From contig NZ_MVAD01000004.1 of NCBI RefSeq assembly GCF_002007115.1, positions 398,500 through 462,499 of the forward strand: DNA of 64,000 nt. The letters are read 5' to 3'. The number at the start of each line of letters is the position of its first letter. Positions within the stretch are counted from its first letter, which is position 1. This DNA comes from Massilia sp. KIM (GTDB lineage: Bacteria > Pseudomonadota > Gammaproteobacteria > Burkholderiales > Burkholderiaceae_D). Below are positions 17,603-26,128 of the stretch, one piece after another. Below the pieces are notes generated by a model that had not been told where the DNA came from, did not search any database, and saw only the letters and a program-made list of their open reading frames with translations. The translations under genes were made by a program, and so were the position numbers.

Positions 17603-18550
17603 TTATTCAGCGGACGGCGGTCCGGCCAGGCGCGCCCCCGGCCAGGCCCCGCGCGCGCACAGGTCTTCGGTGACTTCGCGCAGCAGGCGGCCGATGGCGG
17701 CGGCGGCGTTGGTGAGGGGGATATTGCGCGAATTGCACAGGATCACGCGGCGGGTCAGCGCGGGATCGGCGACCCGCCAGGCGCGCATGGCGCCGCGCGC
17801 CAGGTCGTCCTGCAAGGGGGCGGGCGGCAGCAGGGTCGCGCCGAGGTCGGCCAGGATGGCCGAACGCAGGATGGCGATCGAATTGATCTCGATGACCTTG
17901 CGCAGCGCCAGGCCGGCGGCCAGCGCGCGCGCTTCCACCAGCGGGCGCACCCCATGCTGGCGCGCCGGCAGGATCAGGGTCGAGGCCAGGGCCTGGCCCA
18001 GGCTCATCGCCTCGCCATCCGGCGCCAGGGGCGAGCCGGCGCGGCAGATGAAGACCAGGTCTTCCTCGACCAGGGGCGTGGCGCTGAACTGGGCGGTGGG
18101 GGCATCGTCGAACAGCACCGCCAGGTTCAGGCGGCCCGACTTGAGCTGCTCGGTCAGGCTGCCCGAGATTTCCTCGGTCAGCTGCAGGGTGATCTCGGGA
18201 TAGCGCGCGCGCGCCGCCGTCAGCAGGGGCAGGGCGAGGGCGCCCGAGATGCTGTGCGGCAGGCCCAGGCTGACGTTGCCGGAAGGGCGGTCGAGCGACT
18301 GCACCACCGCCGTGCGCGCATCCAGCACCTGCTTCAGGATCGCCTGGGCGTGCTCGTAGAACACCTTGCCGGCGTCGGTGCTGACCACCCCGTGGGCCGA
18401 GCGGTGCAGCAACTGGGCGCCCAGCTCTTCCTCGAGCTGGCGCAGTTGCTGGGTGAGGGCCGGCTGGGCCACGTGCAGCACCCCGGCCGCGCGCGAGAGC
18501 GAACCGTGGTCGACGATGGCGACGAAATAGCGCAGCTGGCGTAGTTCCAT
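17603..18550 (-). CDS. LysR-family transcriptional regulator
   Basis: A 315-residue protein with an N-terminal winged helix-turn-helix (residues 1-60: MELRQLRYFVAIVDHGSLSRAA, then VAQPALTQQLRQLEEELGAQL) and a LysR substrate-binding domain (about 90-290). It probably regulates the indolepyruvate oxidoreductase gene just downstream on the same strand or the divergent HD-GYP gene. The inducer is unknown. The start at 18550 matches the family start; the longer open frame to 18604 has no family character. The ribosome-binding site is weak. The 120-bp divergent intergenic region holds a 12-bp perfect inverted repeat, a candidate operator. Confidence 0.9.
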   Translation of the reverse strand: MELRQLRYFVAIVDHGSLSRAAGVLHVAQPALTQQLRQLEEELGAQLLHRSAHGVVSTDAGKVFYEHAQAILKQVLDARTAVVQSLDRPSGNVSLGLPHSISGALALPLLTAARARYPEITLQLTEEISGSLTEQLKSGRLNLAVLFDDAPTAQFSATPLVEEDLVFICRAGSPLAPDGEAMSLGQALASTLILPARQHGVRPLVEARALAAGLALRKVIEINSIAILRSAILADLGATLLPPAPLQDDLARGAMRAWRVADPALTRRVILCNSRNIPLTNAAAAIGRLLREVTEDLCARGAWPGARLAGPPSAE

Positions 18551-18575
18551 GACAAACTTGTTAAATTCTGTATCC

Positions 18576-18619
18576 GTATAGCAACAATGTAAAAGTCCGT
18601 CCAAGCGTTGTTGCTATAC
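18576..18619. promoter_or_regulatory. 12-bp perfect inverted repeat between lysR and HD-GYP gene
   Basis: GTATAGCAACAA (18576-18587) and TTGTTGCTATAC (18608-18619) are exact inverted copies separated by 20 bp. They lie in the divergent gap. The right arm contains a TATACT that could serve as a -10 for the HD-GYP gene, and the left arm mirrors it toward lysR. The spacing suggests two half-sites for a dimer or tetramer, such as the LysR protein. Confidence 0.55.
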
Positions 18620-18668
18620 TGCACCGTGGCCGCAAGGGCGGCGAAGATTACCATAGCAGGATGACAGT

Positions 18669-19892
18669 ATGTTGAAGAAGGTCGATTCATCGCAACTGAA
18701 AGTCGGGATGTTCATCCACGACCTGGATTGCGGCTGGATGGAACACCCCTTCTTGCGCAACCGCTTCGTGCTCAGCACCGAGGACGAGATCCGCAAGATC
18801 CGCGCCGCCCGCATCCGCGGGGTGGTGATCGACTGCGCGCGCGGCCTGGACGTCGACGACGCGCCCACCCTGGCCCAGGCCGAGGCCGCCACCGAGGCCG
18901 AAGTCACGGCCATCGCCACCCGTCCGCGGGCCGTTCCCGCCAAGGCCTCGCTGAGCGAGGAGCTGGCGCGCGCCGCCACCGTCCGCAAGCAGGCCGCCGG
19001 CCTGGTACGAACCGTGATGCAGGATGCGCGCCTGGGCAAGGCGGTCGAGCTCGACCAGGTCAGCCCGGTGGTGCAGAGCGTGACCGAATCCATCCTGCGC
19101 AATTCGGGCGCCTTGCTGGGCCTGCTGCGCATCAAGAACAAGGACGACTACACCTTCCTGCACTCGGTCAGCGTGTGCGCGCTGCTGGTGGCTTTCTGCC
19201 GCTCGCGCAACATGGACGAGGAAACTACCCGCCAGGCCGGCATCGGCGGCCTGCTGCACGACACCGGCAAGGCCCTGGTGCCCGACGAGGTCCTGAACAA
19301 GCCGGGCCGCCTGAGCGACGAGGAATTCGCGCTGATCAAGCGCCATCCGCGCGACGGCTGGGAGATCCTGCGCAAGTCGCCCGGCATCGGCGCGATCCCG
19401 CTCGACATCACCCTGCACCACCACGAGCGGCGCGACGGCAGCGGCTATCCGGAGTCCCTGGGAGAAGGATCGATCAGCGAACTGGCCCAGATGGCGGCCA
19501 TCGTCGACGTCTACGACGCCATCACCTCGGACCGCTGCTACCACAAGGGCATGTCGGCGGCCGAAGCCCTGCGCAAGATCTATGAGTGGAGCAAGTTCCA
19601 CTTCAACCCGGCCCTGGCCCAGGAATTCATGCGCTGCGTAGGCATCTACCCGGTCGGCACCCTGGTGCTGCTGGAATCGGGACGCCTGGGCGTGGTCGTC
19701 GAGCCGCACGAGACCAGCCTGCTCACGCCCAAGGTCAACGTCTTCTTCAACACCAAGACCCAGGTCTACATCCGTCCCGAAACGATCGACCTGTCGCGCG
19801 CCCTCGGCTTCGGCGGCGGCGACAAGATCGTGCGCCACGAGTCCCCCGAGAAGTGGCAGGTCGACCCGCTGCGCTTCATGCAGCTGGCCTGA
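18669..19892 (+). CDS. HD-GYP domain cyclic-di-GMP phosphodiesterase
   Basis: A 407-residue cytoplasmic protein. The N-terminal ~60 residues match the DUF3391 segment that precedes many HD-GYP domains, and a helical linker follows. The catalytic HD-GYP domain contains HD at 197-198 followed by TGK, the LIKRHPRDGWEIL helix, and the diagnostic HHERRDGSGYP at 251-261. It should hydrolyse cyclic di-GMP to GMP. It has no receiver or membrane sensor, so its activity may be set by the N-terminal region. It is convergent with a GGDEF diguanylate cyclase 70 bp away, which suggests a local c-di-GMP pair that may control the neighbouring pilus or PEP-CTERM matrix genes. Confidence 0.93.
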   Translation: MLKKVDSSQLKVGMFIHDLDCGWMEHPFLRNRFVLSTEDEIRKIRAARIRGVVIDCARGLDVDDAPTLAQAEAATEAEVTAIATRPRAVPAKASLSEELARAATVRKQAAGLVRTVMQDARLGKAVELDQVSPVVQSVTESILRNSGALLGLLRIKNKDDYTFLHSVSVCALLVAFCRSRNMDEETTRQAGIGGLLHDTGKALVPDEVLNKPGRLSDEEFALIKRHPRDGWEILRKSPGIGAIPLDITLHHHERRDGSGYPESLGEGSISELAQMAAIVDVYDAITSDRCYHKGMSAAEALRKIYEWSKFHFNPALAQEFMRCVGIYPVGTLVLLESGRLGVVVEPHETSLLTPKVNVFFNTKTQVYIRPETIDLSRALGFGGGDKIVRHESPEKWQVDPLRFMQLA

Positions 19893-19913
19893 TCCACCTC
19901 TGGTTCGTCACGG

Positions 19914-19933
19914 GCCGCCGCCTTGCCGGCGGC
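19914..19933. terminator. Hairpin between convergent HD-GYP and GGDEF genes
   Basis: A perfect 7-bp stem GCCGCCG (19914-19920) and CGGCGGC (19927-19933) with a 6-nt loop lies in the 70-bp convergent gap. It has no T-tract, so it may be a weak or Rho-assisted bidirectional terminator, or a chance GC-rich hairpin. Confidence 0.4.
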
Positions 19934-19962
19934 GCCGTCCGTGGCGAAGCCCAACCATCCTT

Positions 19963-21000
19963 TCAGAAGAATTCGGCGGTGTCGTTGGCGGCCACGGTCT
20001 GCAGCAGGCCCTGGGCCACCAGTTCCTCGTAGTGGCAGGCGCGGTTGCGGCCGTTGGCCTTGGCGTAGTACAGGGCCTGGTCGGCGTGGCCGAGGGTCAC
20101 CACCGGCGAATCGGCGGCGCTGACGCTGGTGAAGCCCACGCTCACCGTCACCCGTCCGACCTGGGGGAACTCATGGCCCTCGACGTTGCTGCGGAAGCGG
20201 TCGATGATCTTGCGCGCGTTCTCCAGCGTGGTGGAGCGCAGCAGCACCACGAATTCCTCGCCGCCGAAGCGGAACACCCGGTCCTGGGAGCGGAAGGAGG
20301 ACTGCAGCAGGTTGGCGATCAGGATCAGGACCTCGTCGCCGTAGAGGTGGCCGAAGCGGTCGTTGACGCCCTTGAAGTGGTCGACGTCGACCACCGCCAG
20401 CCACTGCTTTTCCTCGCCCTGGTGGTGGCGCCGCTCGGGCTGGCCGGGCACCAGGGGCTCGGCGTCGGAGGCGTGCAGCATGCGCGCCAGCTGGTCGTCG
20501 AAGGTCTTGCGGTTCAGGAGGCCCGTGAGCGAATCGCGCTCGCTGTAGTCGAGCAGGTTCTGGAAATTGCGGTAGACGCTGACGATGCCGCTGATGGTGT
20601 GGATCGCTTCCGGCGTGAACGGGCCCAGGTGGACGATCTCGAGGCAGGTGTCGGCCTTGTCGCCGAACCAGATCGGCAGCCACAGGTGGCGCAGGCCGTG
20701 GGCGTCGACCGATTCGGCGCGCGAATCATGCTGCAGCAGGCAGTGCGCCAGCGCCGGATAGGCGGCGATTGGCTCGCCGGGGCTGGCGCCGTCGTGCGAC
20801 TCTTCCGGACAGGCCACGCCGCCCTGGCGGATGCAGGCGCGCGAGCGCACGAAGCGCTGGCCGCACACGGTGACGATGCTCAGCACCCGCGTCTGGACCG
20901 CACGCGACAGCTCCTGTACCGCTGAAATCACGGAGATGTCCAGCATCGTGTGATCGCGGTGGCCGGTCATGTCCACCATGTGGCGCAGCAGGGAATCCAT
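19963..21000 (-). CDS. Diguanylate cyclase with N-terminal sensory domain and GGEEF
   Basis: A 345-residue protein. Residues 1-150 are a non-membrane sensory domain with several Cys and His, consistent with a GAF-like fold. A coiled linker leads to the cyclase core from about 155 (SERDSLTGLLNRKTF), with the active-site GGEEF at 246-250. An inhibitory-site RxxD (RSQD, 237-240) lies exactly five residues upstream, so product feedback inhibition is expected. It makes cyclic di-GMP from GTP. The start is uncertain. The ATG at 21000 gives a sensible N-terminus but no clear ribosome-binding site; a GTG at 21009 and other upstream non-ATG codons are possible. Confidence 0.88.
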   Translation of the reverse strand: MDSLLRHMVDMTGHRDHTMLDISVISAVQELSRAVQTRVLSIVTVCGQRFVRSRACIRQGGVACPEESHDGASPGEPIAAYPALAHCLLQHDSRAESVDAHGLRHLWLPIWFGDKADTCLEIVHLGPFTPEAIHTISGIVSVYRNFQNLLDYSERDSLTGLLNRKTFDDQLARMLHASDAEPLVPGQPERRHHQGEEKQWLAVVDVDHFKGVNDRFGHLYGDEVLILIANLLQSSFRSQDRVFRFGGEEFVVLLRSTTLENARKIIDRFRSNVEGHEFPQVGRVTVSVGFTSVSAADSPVVTLGHADQALYYAKANGRNRACHYEELVAQGLLQTVAANDTAEFF

Positions 21001-21345
21001 GTCGTTCACAGAAACGTCGTCAGTCAAGGGCACGGGACTTCGGTACCGGAAGATGCCGCTTTTTTGGGCGGTCAAGCAAAACAGGATAGCCCCTTTTTGT
21101 ATTACAGGCAATTATTCTTAACAAGATTTATCGTTTTTATCTCCTTTGCCACACACCCGGCCAGCTCCCTCGGCTGCGGGTTTATTCCTCATCAGAATCT
21201 TAGATTTCCACACGGCAAACTTGCGTGCAGTCAACTTGCCGTATGGAACTATTGGGTACAGTGAATTCACTGGCAAACGCAACAAAGCAGTCGCGACGGG
21301 GCCCCGGAGCAGCCAGTTTTTTTCAACCACCACAAGGAGTCTGTC
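21001..21345. other. Intergenic region upstream of flp
   Basis: About 345 bp of relatively AT-rich sequence between the divergently oriented cyclase and flp genes. It should carry both promoters. The only structure I can define is the 13-bp inverted repeat at 21206-21248. No clear sigma-70 or sigma-54 promoter for flp was found, and no coding sequence is supported. Confidence 0.6.
21206..21248. promoter_or_regulatory. 13-bp inverted repeat upstream of flp (candidate operator)
   Basis: TTCCACACGGCAA (21206-21218) and TTGCCGTATGGAA (21236-21248) are inverted copies matching at 12 of 13 positions, with centres 30 bp apart (about three helical turns). They end about 100 bp upstream of the flp ATG. 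This is the expected form of a pair of half-sites for a dimeric regulator; a leader RNA hairpin is an alternative. Confidence 0.5.
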
Positions 21346-21531
21346 ATGAGCACGATTACCTCCGCCATCAAAACCTTCATCGCCGATGAGAACGGTGTGA
21401 CTGCCATCGAGTATGGCATGATCGCCGCCCTCATCGGGGTGGCGATGGCGGCGGTCGCTGGCGAAGTCGGCGACAAGATCGAAGACGCATTCGAGTACAT
21501 CCGCGACCACATCGTCGTCCCGGCAGCTTGA
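21346..21531 (+). CDS. flp: Flp/Fap-type type IVb prepilin (major pilin)
   Basis: A 61-residue prepilin. The leader ends at Gly17, followed by VTAIEYGMIAALIGVAMAA: the conserved Glu at position +5 of the mature protein (Glu22 of the precursor) and adjacent Tyr are the Flp signature. The hydrophobic segment forms the pilus core; the mature pilin is only 44 residues. It is cleaved by the prepilin peptidase encoded just downstream. AAGGAG lies upstream of the ATG. A strong terminator immediately after the gene should give far more pilin message than message for the assembly genes. Confidence 0.95.
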   Translation: MSTITSAIKTFIADENGVTAIEYGMIAALIGVAMAAVAGEVGDKIEDAFEYIRDHIVVPAA

Positions 21532-21538
21532 TCGCCGT

Positions 21539-21576
21539 GCCCCCCGAGCAGCAGCAAGCCCGGGGGGCTTTTTTTT
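21539..21576 (+). terminator. Rho-independent terminator after flp
   Basis: Stem GCCCCCCG (21539-21546) and CGGGGGGC (21561-21568), 14-nt loop, then eight T residues. It lies between flp and cpaA, and probably works as a partial terminator that separates abundant pilin transcript from the assembly operon. Confidence 0.93.
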
Positions 21577-21589
21577 CTGGAGCCCCATC

Positions 21590-22102
21590 ATGCCCGTCGC
21601 ACTCTACCTGGATACGCTGCTGCTGCTGATGGTGGCGGCCGCCGCCGTGAACGACCTGGTCAGCCGGCGCATCCCGAACCTGCTGCTGCTGGCCGGCGTG
21701 GTCGGCGCGCTCGTGCTGCACCTGGCCTCGCCCGATCCACGCGCCGGCGTGCTGTCCTGGCTGGGCGGCATGGCCGTCGGCCTGCTGGTCTTCCTGCCCT
21801 TTTACCTGGTCCGCGGCATGGCTGCCGGGGACGTCAAGATGATGGCCGCCGTCGGCGCCTTCACCGGCGCGCCCGACGCGCTGCGCATCGCCATCCTGGC
21901 CTGGTGCGCCGGCGGCGTGATGGCGCTCGCGATCCTGCTGGTGCGCGGCCGCCTGCGCCTGGCCTTCGCCAACCTGCGCTGCATGCTGCTGCGCCTGCCG
22001 CCAGCGGGCGAGGGCGGCGCCGCGGCCAGCGCCGGCTCCATGCCCTATGGCGTGGCGATCGCGGCCGGCGCCCTCTGCGTGCTGGCCGGACGCTACGGCT
22101 AG
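21590..22102 (+). CDS. cpaA: Prepilin peptidase (A24 family, CpaA/TadV)
   Basis: A 170-residue polytopic inner-membrane aspartic protease. The two catalytic Asp residues are visible: Asp22 in NDLVSRRIPN and Asp81 in the AAGDVKMM motif (the usual GxGD). Four or five hydrophobic segments cover residues 1-120 and a final one is near the C-terminus. It should process the Flp prepilin made by the gene upstream. It is a short peptidase with no methylase domain, as usual for TadV. GGAG precedes the ATG. Confidence 0.92.
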   Translation: MPVALYLDTLLLLMVAAAAVNDLVSRRIPNLLLLAGVVGALVLHLASPDPRAGVLSWLGGMAVGLLVFLPFYLVRGMAAGDVKMMAAVGAFTGAPDALRIAILAWCAGGVMALAILLVRGRLRLAFANLRCMLLRLPPAGEGGAAASAGSMPYGVAIAAGALCVLAGRYG

Positions 22103-22239
22103 CGCGGCGCCGGCGCGCACGCGCGTCGTCGGCGCCGCGCCAAGGCCGCCTTTGTGGGCCATCAAGGGCCTGGAAAGTGCCCTCGCTAGAATAAAAATCA
22201 AGTTCTCCCGAACATTTGCATCGAGCAGGAGGTTGCAAT

Positions 22240-23622
22240 ATGGAAGCGATATCGGCCAACACGGCCGCCAGCGACGCGGCTCCCGCCTTGGCTTCCGCCT
22301 TGGCCTCCCCGCCGGATCCCGAGGTCCTGCCGGTGCTGCCGCGCCAGGCCCGCACCGTGCGCGACACCGGCCTGGAGCCGCGCTTCGTCACCGCCCTGGT
22401 GGTGAAGGCGATGCACGCCGGCGGCAAGACCCCGCTGTCGCTGCTGACCGGCCGCCTGCGGTTGTCGGTGAGCGTGGTGCGCGAGGTGCTGCAGGGGCTG
22501 ATCGCCTCCCAGCAGGCCGAAGTCGCCTGGTCGGGCGAATCGGACATCGACGTGCACTACCAGCTGACCGCCTTCGGCCAGCGCAGCGCCGCCGAGCTGC
22601 TGCAGGAGTCGCGCTACGCCGGCCCGGCCCCGGTGCCGTTGGCGGCCTGGCGCGCCATGGTGCTGGAACAGTCGCTGCGCCGGCCGGGCGCGGCGCGCGT
22701 CACCCCGGCCGAGCTGCACGCGGTGCTGGGCGAGGACGGACTCGATCCGGCGGTGCGCGAGCTGATCGGCGCGGCCCTGCACTCGAACCGTCCGCTGCTC
22801 CTGTACGGCCCCTCCGGCGGCGGCAAGACCACGCTGGCGCGTAAGCTGGCCCGCCTGCGCCAGGAAGCGGTGGCGGTGCCCTATGCGGTGCTGGTCAACC
22901 ACGAGATCATCCAGGTCTACGACCCGGCCGTCCACCCGGCGCCGCTGTCGGCGCGCGGCCAGGAAGAGCGGCGCAGCTGCGACGCGCGCTGGGCCCTGTG
23001 CCAGCGCCCGCTGGTGCACGTGGGCGCCGAGCTGACCCGCGACATGCTCGAACTGCGCCACGATCCCGCCAGCGGGGTGTTCCGCGCGCCGCCCCAGCTG
23101 CTGGCCAACAACGGGCTGCTGGTGGTGGACGACCTCGGGCGCCAGCGCCTGCCGGCCGGCGAGCTGCTGCACCGCCTGCTGGCCGCCTTCGAGCACGGAC
23201 AGGACCACGTGGCGGTGCCGGGCGGCGCCAGCCACGCGCTGCCCTTCGACCCCGGCCTGGTGCTGGCTTCCAGCCTGGCGCCGGAATCGGTGCTGGATGA
23301 ATCCTGCCTGCGCCGCATCGGCTACCGGATCGCGATCGGCGCCCTGTCCGAACCCGCCTACCGCAACCTGCTGCTGCGCCAGGCGCGCCTGCAGCGCATC
23401 GAGGTCGAGCCTCAGGCGGTCGACTACCTGGTGCAGGAACTGCACCGACGTACGCGGCGCCCGATGCTGGCCGCCTATCCCCACGAGCTGCTCGGGCGCA
23501 TCCTCGATTTCGCCGGCTTCGCCCGGCGCACTCCGCGCCTGGACCTCGACAGCCTGGCCCAGGCCTGGAGCAGCCTGTTCGGCGCGGGGACGCTGCCGCC
23601 GGCTGCGGGAGAAGCAAGATGA
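22240..23622 (+). CDS. Tad-locus AAA+ ATPase of unknown role, N-terminal helical region
   Basis: A 460-residue protein with Walker A GPSGGGKT at 190-197 and Walker B LLVVDD at 293-298. The C-terminal part (about 330-450) resembles an AAA+ helical lid. Residues 40-170 are predicted helical and include a segment (LSLLTGRLRLSVSVVREVLQGL) that looks like a winged-helix. It is not the TadA secretion ATPase, which is encoded at 27704, nor TadZ. It lies between the prepilin peptidase and cpaB and overlaps cpaB by ATGA, so it is coupled to pilus assembly. I do not recognise its exact function; regulatory or chaperone roles are possible. The ATG at 22240 has AGGAGG seven bases upstream. Confidence 0.68.
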   Translation: MEAISANTAASDAAPALASALASPPDPEVLPVLPRQARTVRDTGLEPRFVTALVVKAMHAGGKTPLSLLTGRLRLSVSVVREVLQGLIASQQAEVAWSGESDIDVHYQLTAFGQRSAAELLQESRYAGPAPVPLAAWRAMVLEQSLRRPGAARVTPAELHAVLGEDGLDPAVRELIGAALHSNRPLLLYGPSGGGKTTLARKLARLRQEAVAVPYAVLVNHEIIQVYDPAVHPAPLSARGQEERRSCDARWALCQRPLVHVGAELTRDMLELRHDPASGVFRAPPQLLANNGLLVVDDLGRQRLPAGELLHRLLAAFEHGQDHVAVPGGASHALPFDPGLVLASSLAPESVLDESCLRRIGYRIAIGALSEPAYRNLLLRQARLQRIEVEPQAVDYLVQELHRRTRRPMLAAYPHELLGRILDFAGFARRTPRLDLDSLAQAWSSLFGAGTLPPAAGEAR

Positions 23623-24479
23623 AGAACCGCCGCGCATTGATCGTGATGGTCCTGGCCGTGGTGTTCGGCCTCGCCGCCGTGCTCCTGGCCGCCCAGTGGC
23701 TGCTGCACGCCCCGGCCCCGACCAGCAACCGCATCGCCGTCGCCGCCAGCGACATCAACATCGGCCAGCGCCTCACTCCCGAGATGCTCAAGCTGGTCGA
23801 ATGGCCGGCCGACAGCGTGCCCAAGGGCGCTTATCTCGATCCGCAGAAGCTCGCCGGCCGGGTGCTGCGCACCAGCGTGCTGGCCGGCGAACCGGTGAGC
23901 GAAGCCAAGCTGGCGCCGGCCGGCACCCTGGGCGGGCTGTCGGCCCTGATCACCGAGGGCAAGCGCGCCATCACGGTGAGGGTCAACGACGTGATCGGCG
24001 TGGCCGGCTTCGCGCTGCCCGGCAACTACGTCGACATCATCGTCAGCACCGAGACCGATCCTTTGCCCGAGCAGCAGCAGCGCGGCGGGCCGCGCGAGCG
24101 CAGCATCTCCAAGATCGTGCTGGAGCGGATCCTGGTGCTGGCCGTGGCCCAGGAAGTGAACCGCGACGAGACCAAGCCCAAGGTGGTCAACGCCGTCACC
24201 CTCGAGGTCACCCCCGAGCAGGCCGAGAAACTGGACCTGGCGCGCAGCGTCGGCACCCTGTCGCTGGCGCTGCGCAACCAGGTCGACCCGGCCGCCGCCG
24301 AGACCAGCGGCGCGACCAAGGACAACCTGCTGCCGCAGGCCGCGCCGGTGCGCCGCGTGGCGCTGCCGGCGCCGGCGCCGCGGCCACGCGCGCAGGCGCA
24401 GCGAGCGCCGGCGCCGGCCCCGCAGCGCGACTGCGTCAAGGTGATCAACGGCCTGCACGCCTCGCAGGAATGCTTCTGA
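23619..24479 (+). CDS. cpaB: Flp pilus assembly protein CpaB/RcpC
   Basis: A 286-residue protein with an N-terminal membrane anchor (LIVMVLAVVFGLAAVLLAAQ, about 7-26) and a SAF-type beta domain starting at SDINIGQRLTPEML, followed by PAGTLGGLSALITEGKRAITVRV. This is the CpaB/RcpC family, which sits in the periplasm between the inner-membrane complex and the secretin. The C-terminal 50 residues are Pro/Ala/Arg-rich with two Cys near the end. It overlaps the upstream ATPase by four bases and is followed 12 bp later by the secretin gene. Confidence 0.92.
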   Translation: MKNRRALIVMVLAVVFGLAAVLLAAQWLLHAPAPTSNRIAVAASDINIGQRLTPEMLKLVEWPADSVPKGAYLDPQKLAGRVLRTSVLAGEPVSEAKLAPAGTLGGLSALITEGKRAITVRVNDVIGVAGFALPGNYVDIIVSTETDPLPEQQQRGGPRERSISKIVLERILVLAVAQEVNRDETKPKVVNAVTLEVTPEQAEKLDLARSVGTLSLALRNQVDPAAAETSGATKDNLLPQAAPVRRVALPAPAPRPRAQAQRAPAPAPQRDCVKVINGLHASQECF

Positions 24480-24490
24480 CTCACGCTGGG

Positions 24491-26086
24491 ATGAACGCCA
24501 TGAACAGATGCCTCACGATCGCACGCCTGTGCGCCGGATTTGCCGCCAGTCTTGCCGCCGGGGCCGCCGCAGCGGCGCCCGCAGCGGCGCCCGCAGTGGC
24601 TCCCGCAGCGGCCCGCGCCGACGCGCCGGCGGGCAAGCCCGCGGCGCGCCCGGCGCCGCGTCCTGACGCCTGCGTCGGCGAAGCCGCGCGTCCGGCCGCG
24701 ATGCAGCTCCACCTGGGCAAGTCGACCATGCTGCGCCTGCCCGAGCCGGTGCGCCAGCGCAGCGTCGGCAACCCGGCGGTGGTCCAGGCCATGCTGGTCG
24801 CGCCCGACACCCTGTACGTGGCCGGGGTCGATGTCGGCAGCACCAACATGATCGTGCAGGGCAGGAGCGGCGCCTGCAGCATCGTCGACATCACGGTCGC
24901 GCTCGACCCGTCCGGCCTGCAGGCCACGCTGGCGGCGGTCATGCCGGAAGAAAAGGAGATCCGGGTGCTGGGCGCGGCCGATTCGCTGGTGCTGACCGGC
25001 GCCGTGAGCGATACCGAGGCCGCCGTCCGCGCCCTCGACCTGGCCCAGGCCTTCGTGCGCCGGCCGCTGCGCCAGATGTCGAGCGCCGCCAAGGACAACG
25101 ACCACGACGGCGTGATCGCGGTCCCGACCGGGGGCGCCGGCGCCGGCGGCGGCGAGGGCGCGCGGGTGGTCAACCTGCTGTCGGTGCGCGCGCCCCAGCA
25201 GGTCCAGCTCGAAGTCAAGGTGGCCGAGGTCTCGCGCTCCCTGATCGAGCGGCTCGAAGGCAACACCCTGTTTTCCTTCGGCTCGGGCAGCTGGACCACG
25301 GTGCTGGGCGCCGATTTCCTGACCGGGCTGGCGCGCGGCGGCATCGGCGGCCAGAAGACCAACGGCAACCGCTTCGCCCTGGAAGCCGACAAGCAGGACG
25401 GCCTGGTGCGCATCCTGGCCGAGCCGAACGTGCTGGCGATCAGCGGCCAGGAAGGCACTTTCCTGGCCGGCGGCAAGTTCTACATCCCGGTCTCCCAGGA
25501 GAACAACAAGGTCACCCTGGAAGAGAAGGAGTTCGGGGTCGGCCTGCGCTTCACCCCGACCGTGCTGAGCGGCGGACGCATCAACCTGCGGGTCGCGCCC
25601 GAGGTCTCGGAACTGTCGCGCGAAGGGATCGGCATCAGCGCGGTCGGCATCAACGGCACCGCCATCATGCCCCTGGTGACCACGCGCCGCGCCAGCACCA
25701 CGGTGCAGCTCTACGACGGGCAGAGCTTCGCCATCGGCGGCCTGGTGAAGAATAACCTGGTGACCAACCTCAAGGCCCTGCCGCTGCTGGGCGAGATCCC
25801 GGTGCTGGGCGCGCTGTTTCGCAGCACCGACTACCAGCAGGACCGCACCGAGCTGGTGTTCGTGATCACCGCGCGCCTGGTCAAGCCGCTGGCCGGCCCC
25901 GGCTACAGCCTGCCCACCGACAAGGCCGGGGCCCCCGGCCGCGCCGAGTTCCTGCTGGGCGGGCGGATGGAGGGCGAGCCGCCCGCCGCGACCACCGCCG
26001 AACTCTCGGCCCCCGCCGTCTCCGCGCCGCCCGCCGCGCCCGCGGCGGCGCCGGCCGCGACCGCGGGCGGCTTCGAACTTCGCTGA
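24491..26086 (+). CDS. cpaC: Tad pilus outer-membrane secretin (CpaC/RcpA)
   Basis: About 531 residues with a signal peptide at the start, an Ala/Pro-rich linker to about 70, an N-terminal domain of the RcpA/CpaC type (HLGKSTMLRLPEPVRQ, then VGNPAVVQAMLV), and a C-terminal secretin domain (about 270-480) with the conserved QDGLVRILAEPNVLAISGQEG and LPLLGEIPVLGALF segments. It forms the outer-membrane channel for the Flp pilus. The start may be ATG 24491 or 24500; both are in frame and near a weak GGG site. The Ala/Pro-rich C-terminal tail (after about 490) is not part of the secretin. Confidence 0.93.
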   Translation: MNAMNRCLTIARLCAGFAASLAAGAAAAAPAAAPAVAPAAARADAPAGKPAARPAPRPDACVGEAARPAAMQLHLGKSTMLRLPEPVRQRSVGNPAVVQAMLVAPDTLYVAGVDVGSTNMIVQGRSGACSIVDITVALDPSGLQATLAAVMPEEKEIRVLGAADSLVLTGAVSDTEAAVRALDLAQAFVRRPLRQMSSAAKDNDHDGVIAVPTGGAGAGGGEGARVVNLLSVRAPQQVQLEVKVAEVSRSLIERLEGNTLFSFGSGSWTTVLGADFLTGLARGGIGGQKTNGNRFALEADKQDGLVRILAEPNVLAISGQEGTFLAGGKFYIPVSQENNKVTLEEKEFGVGLRFTPTVLSGGRINLRVAPEVSELSREGIGISAVGINGTAIMPLVTTRRASTTVQLYDGQSFAIGGLVKNNLVTNLKALPLLGEIPVLGALFRSTDYQQDRTELVFVITARLVKPLAGPGYSLPTDKAGAPGRAEFLLGGRMEGEPPAATTAELSAPAVSAPPAAPAAAPAATAGGFELR

Positions 26087-26128
26087 GCACTTCCACCCAC
26101 CCCGAGATACAGCACAAGGAAAAAGGCC

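Noticed and set aside
20998..21111. Extended N-terminus for the GGDEF protein from a TTG at 21111
   Set aside because: No ribosome-binding site and no family character; the ATG at 21000 is preferred although uncertain.
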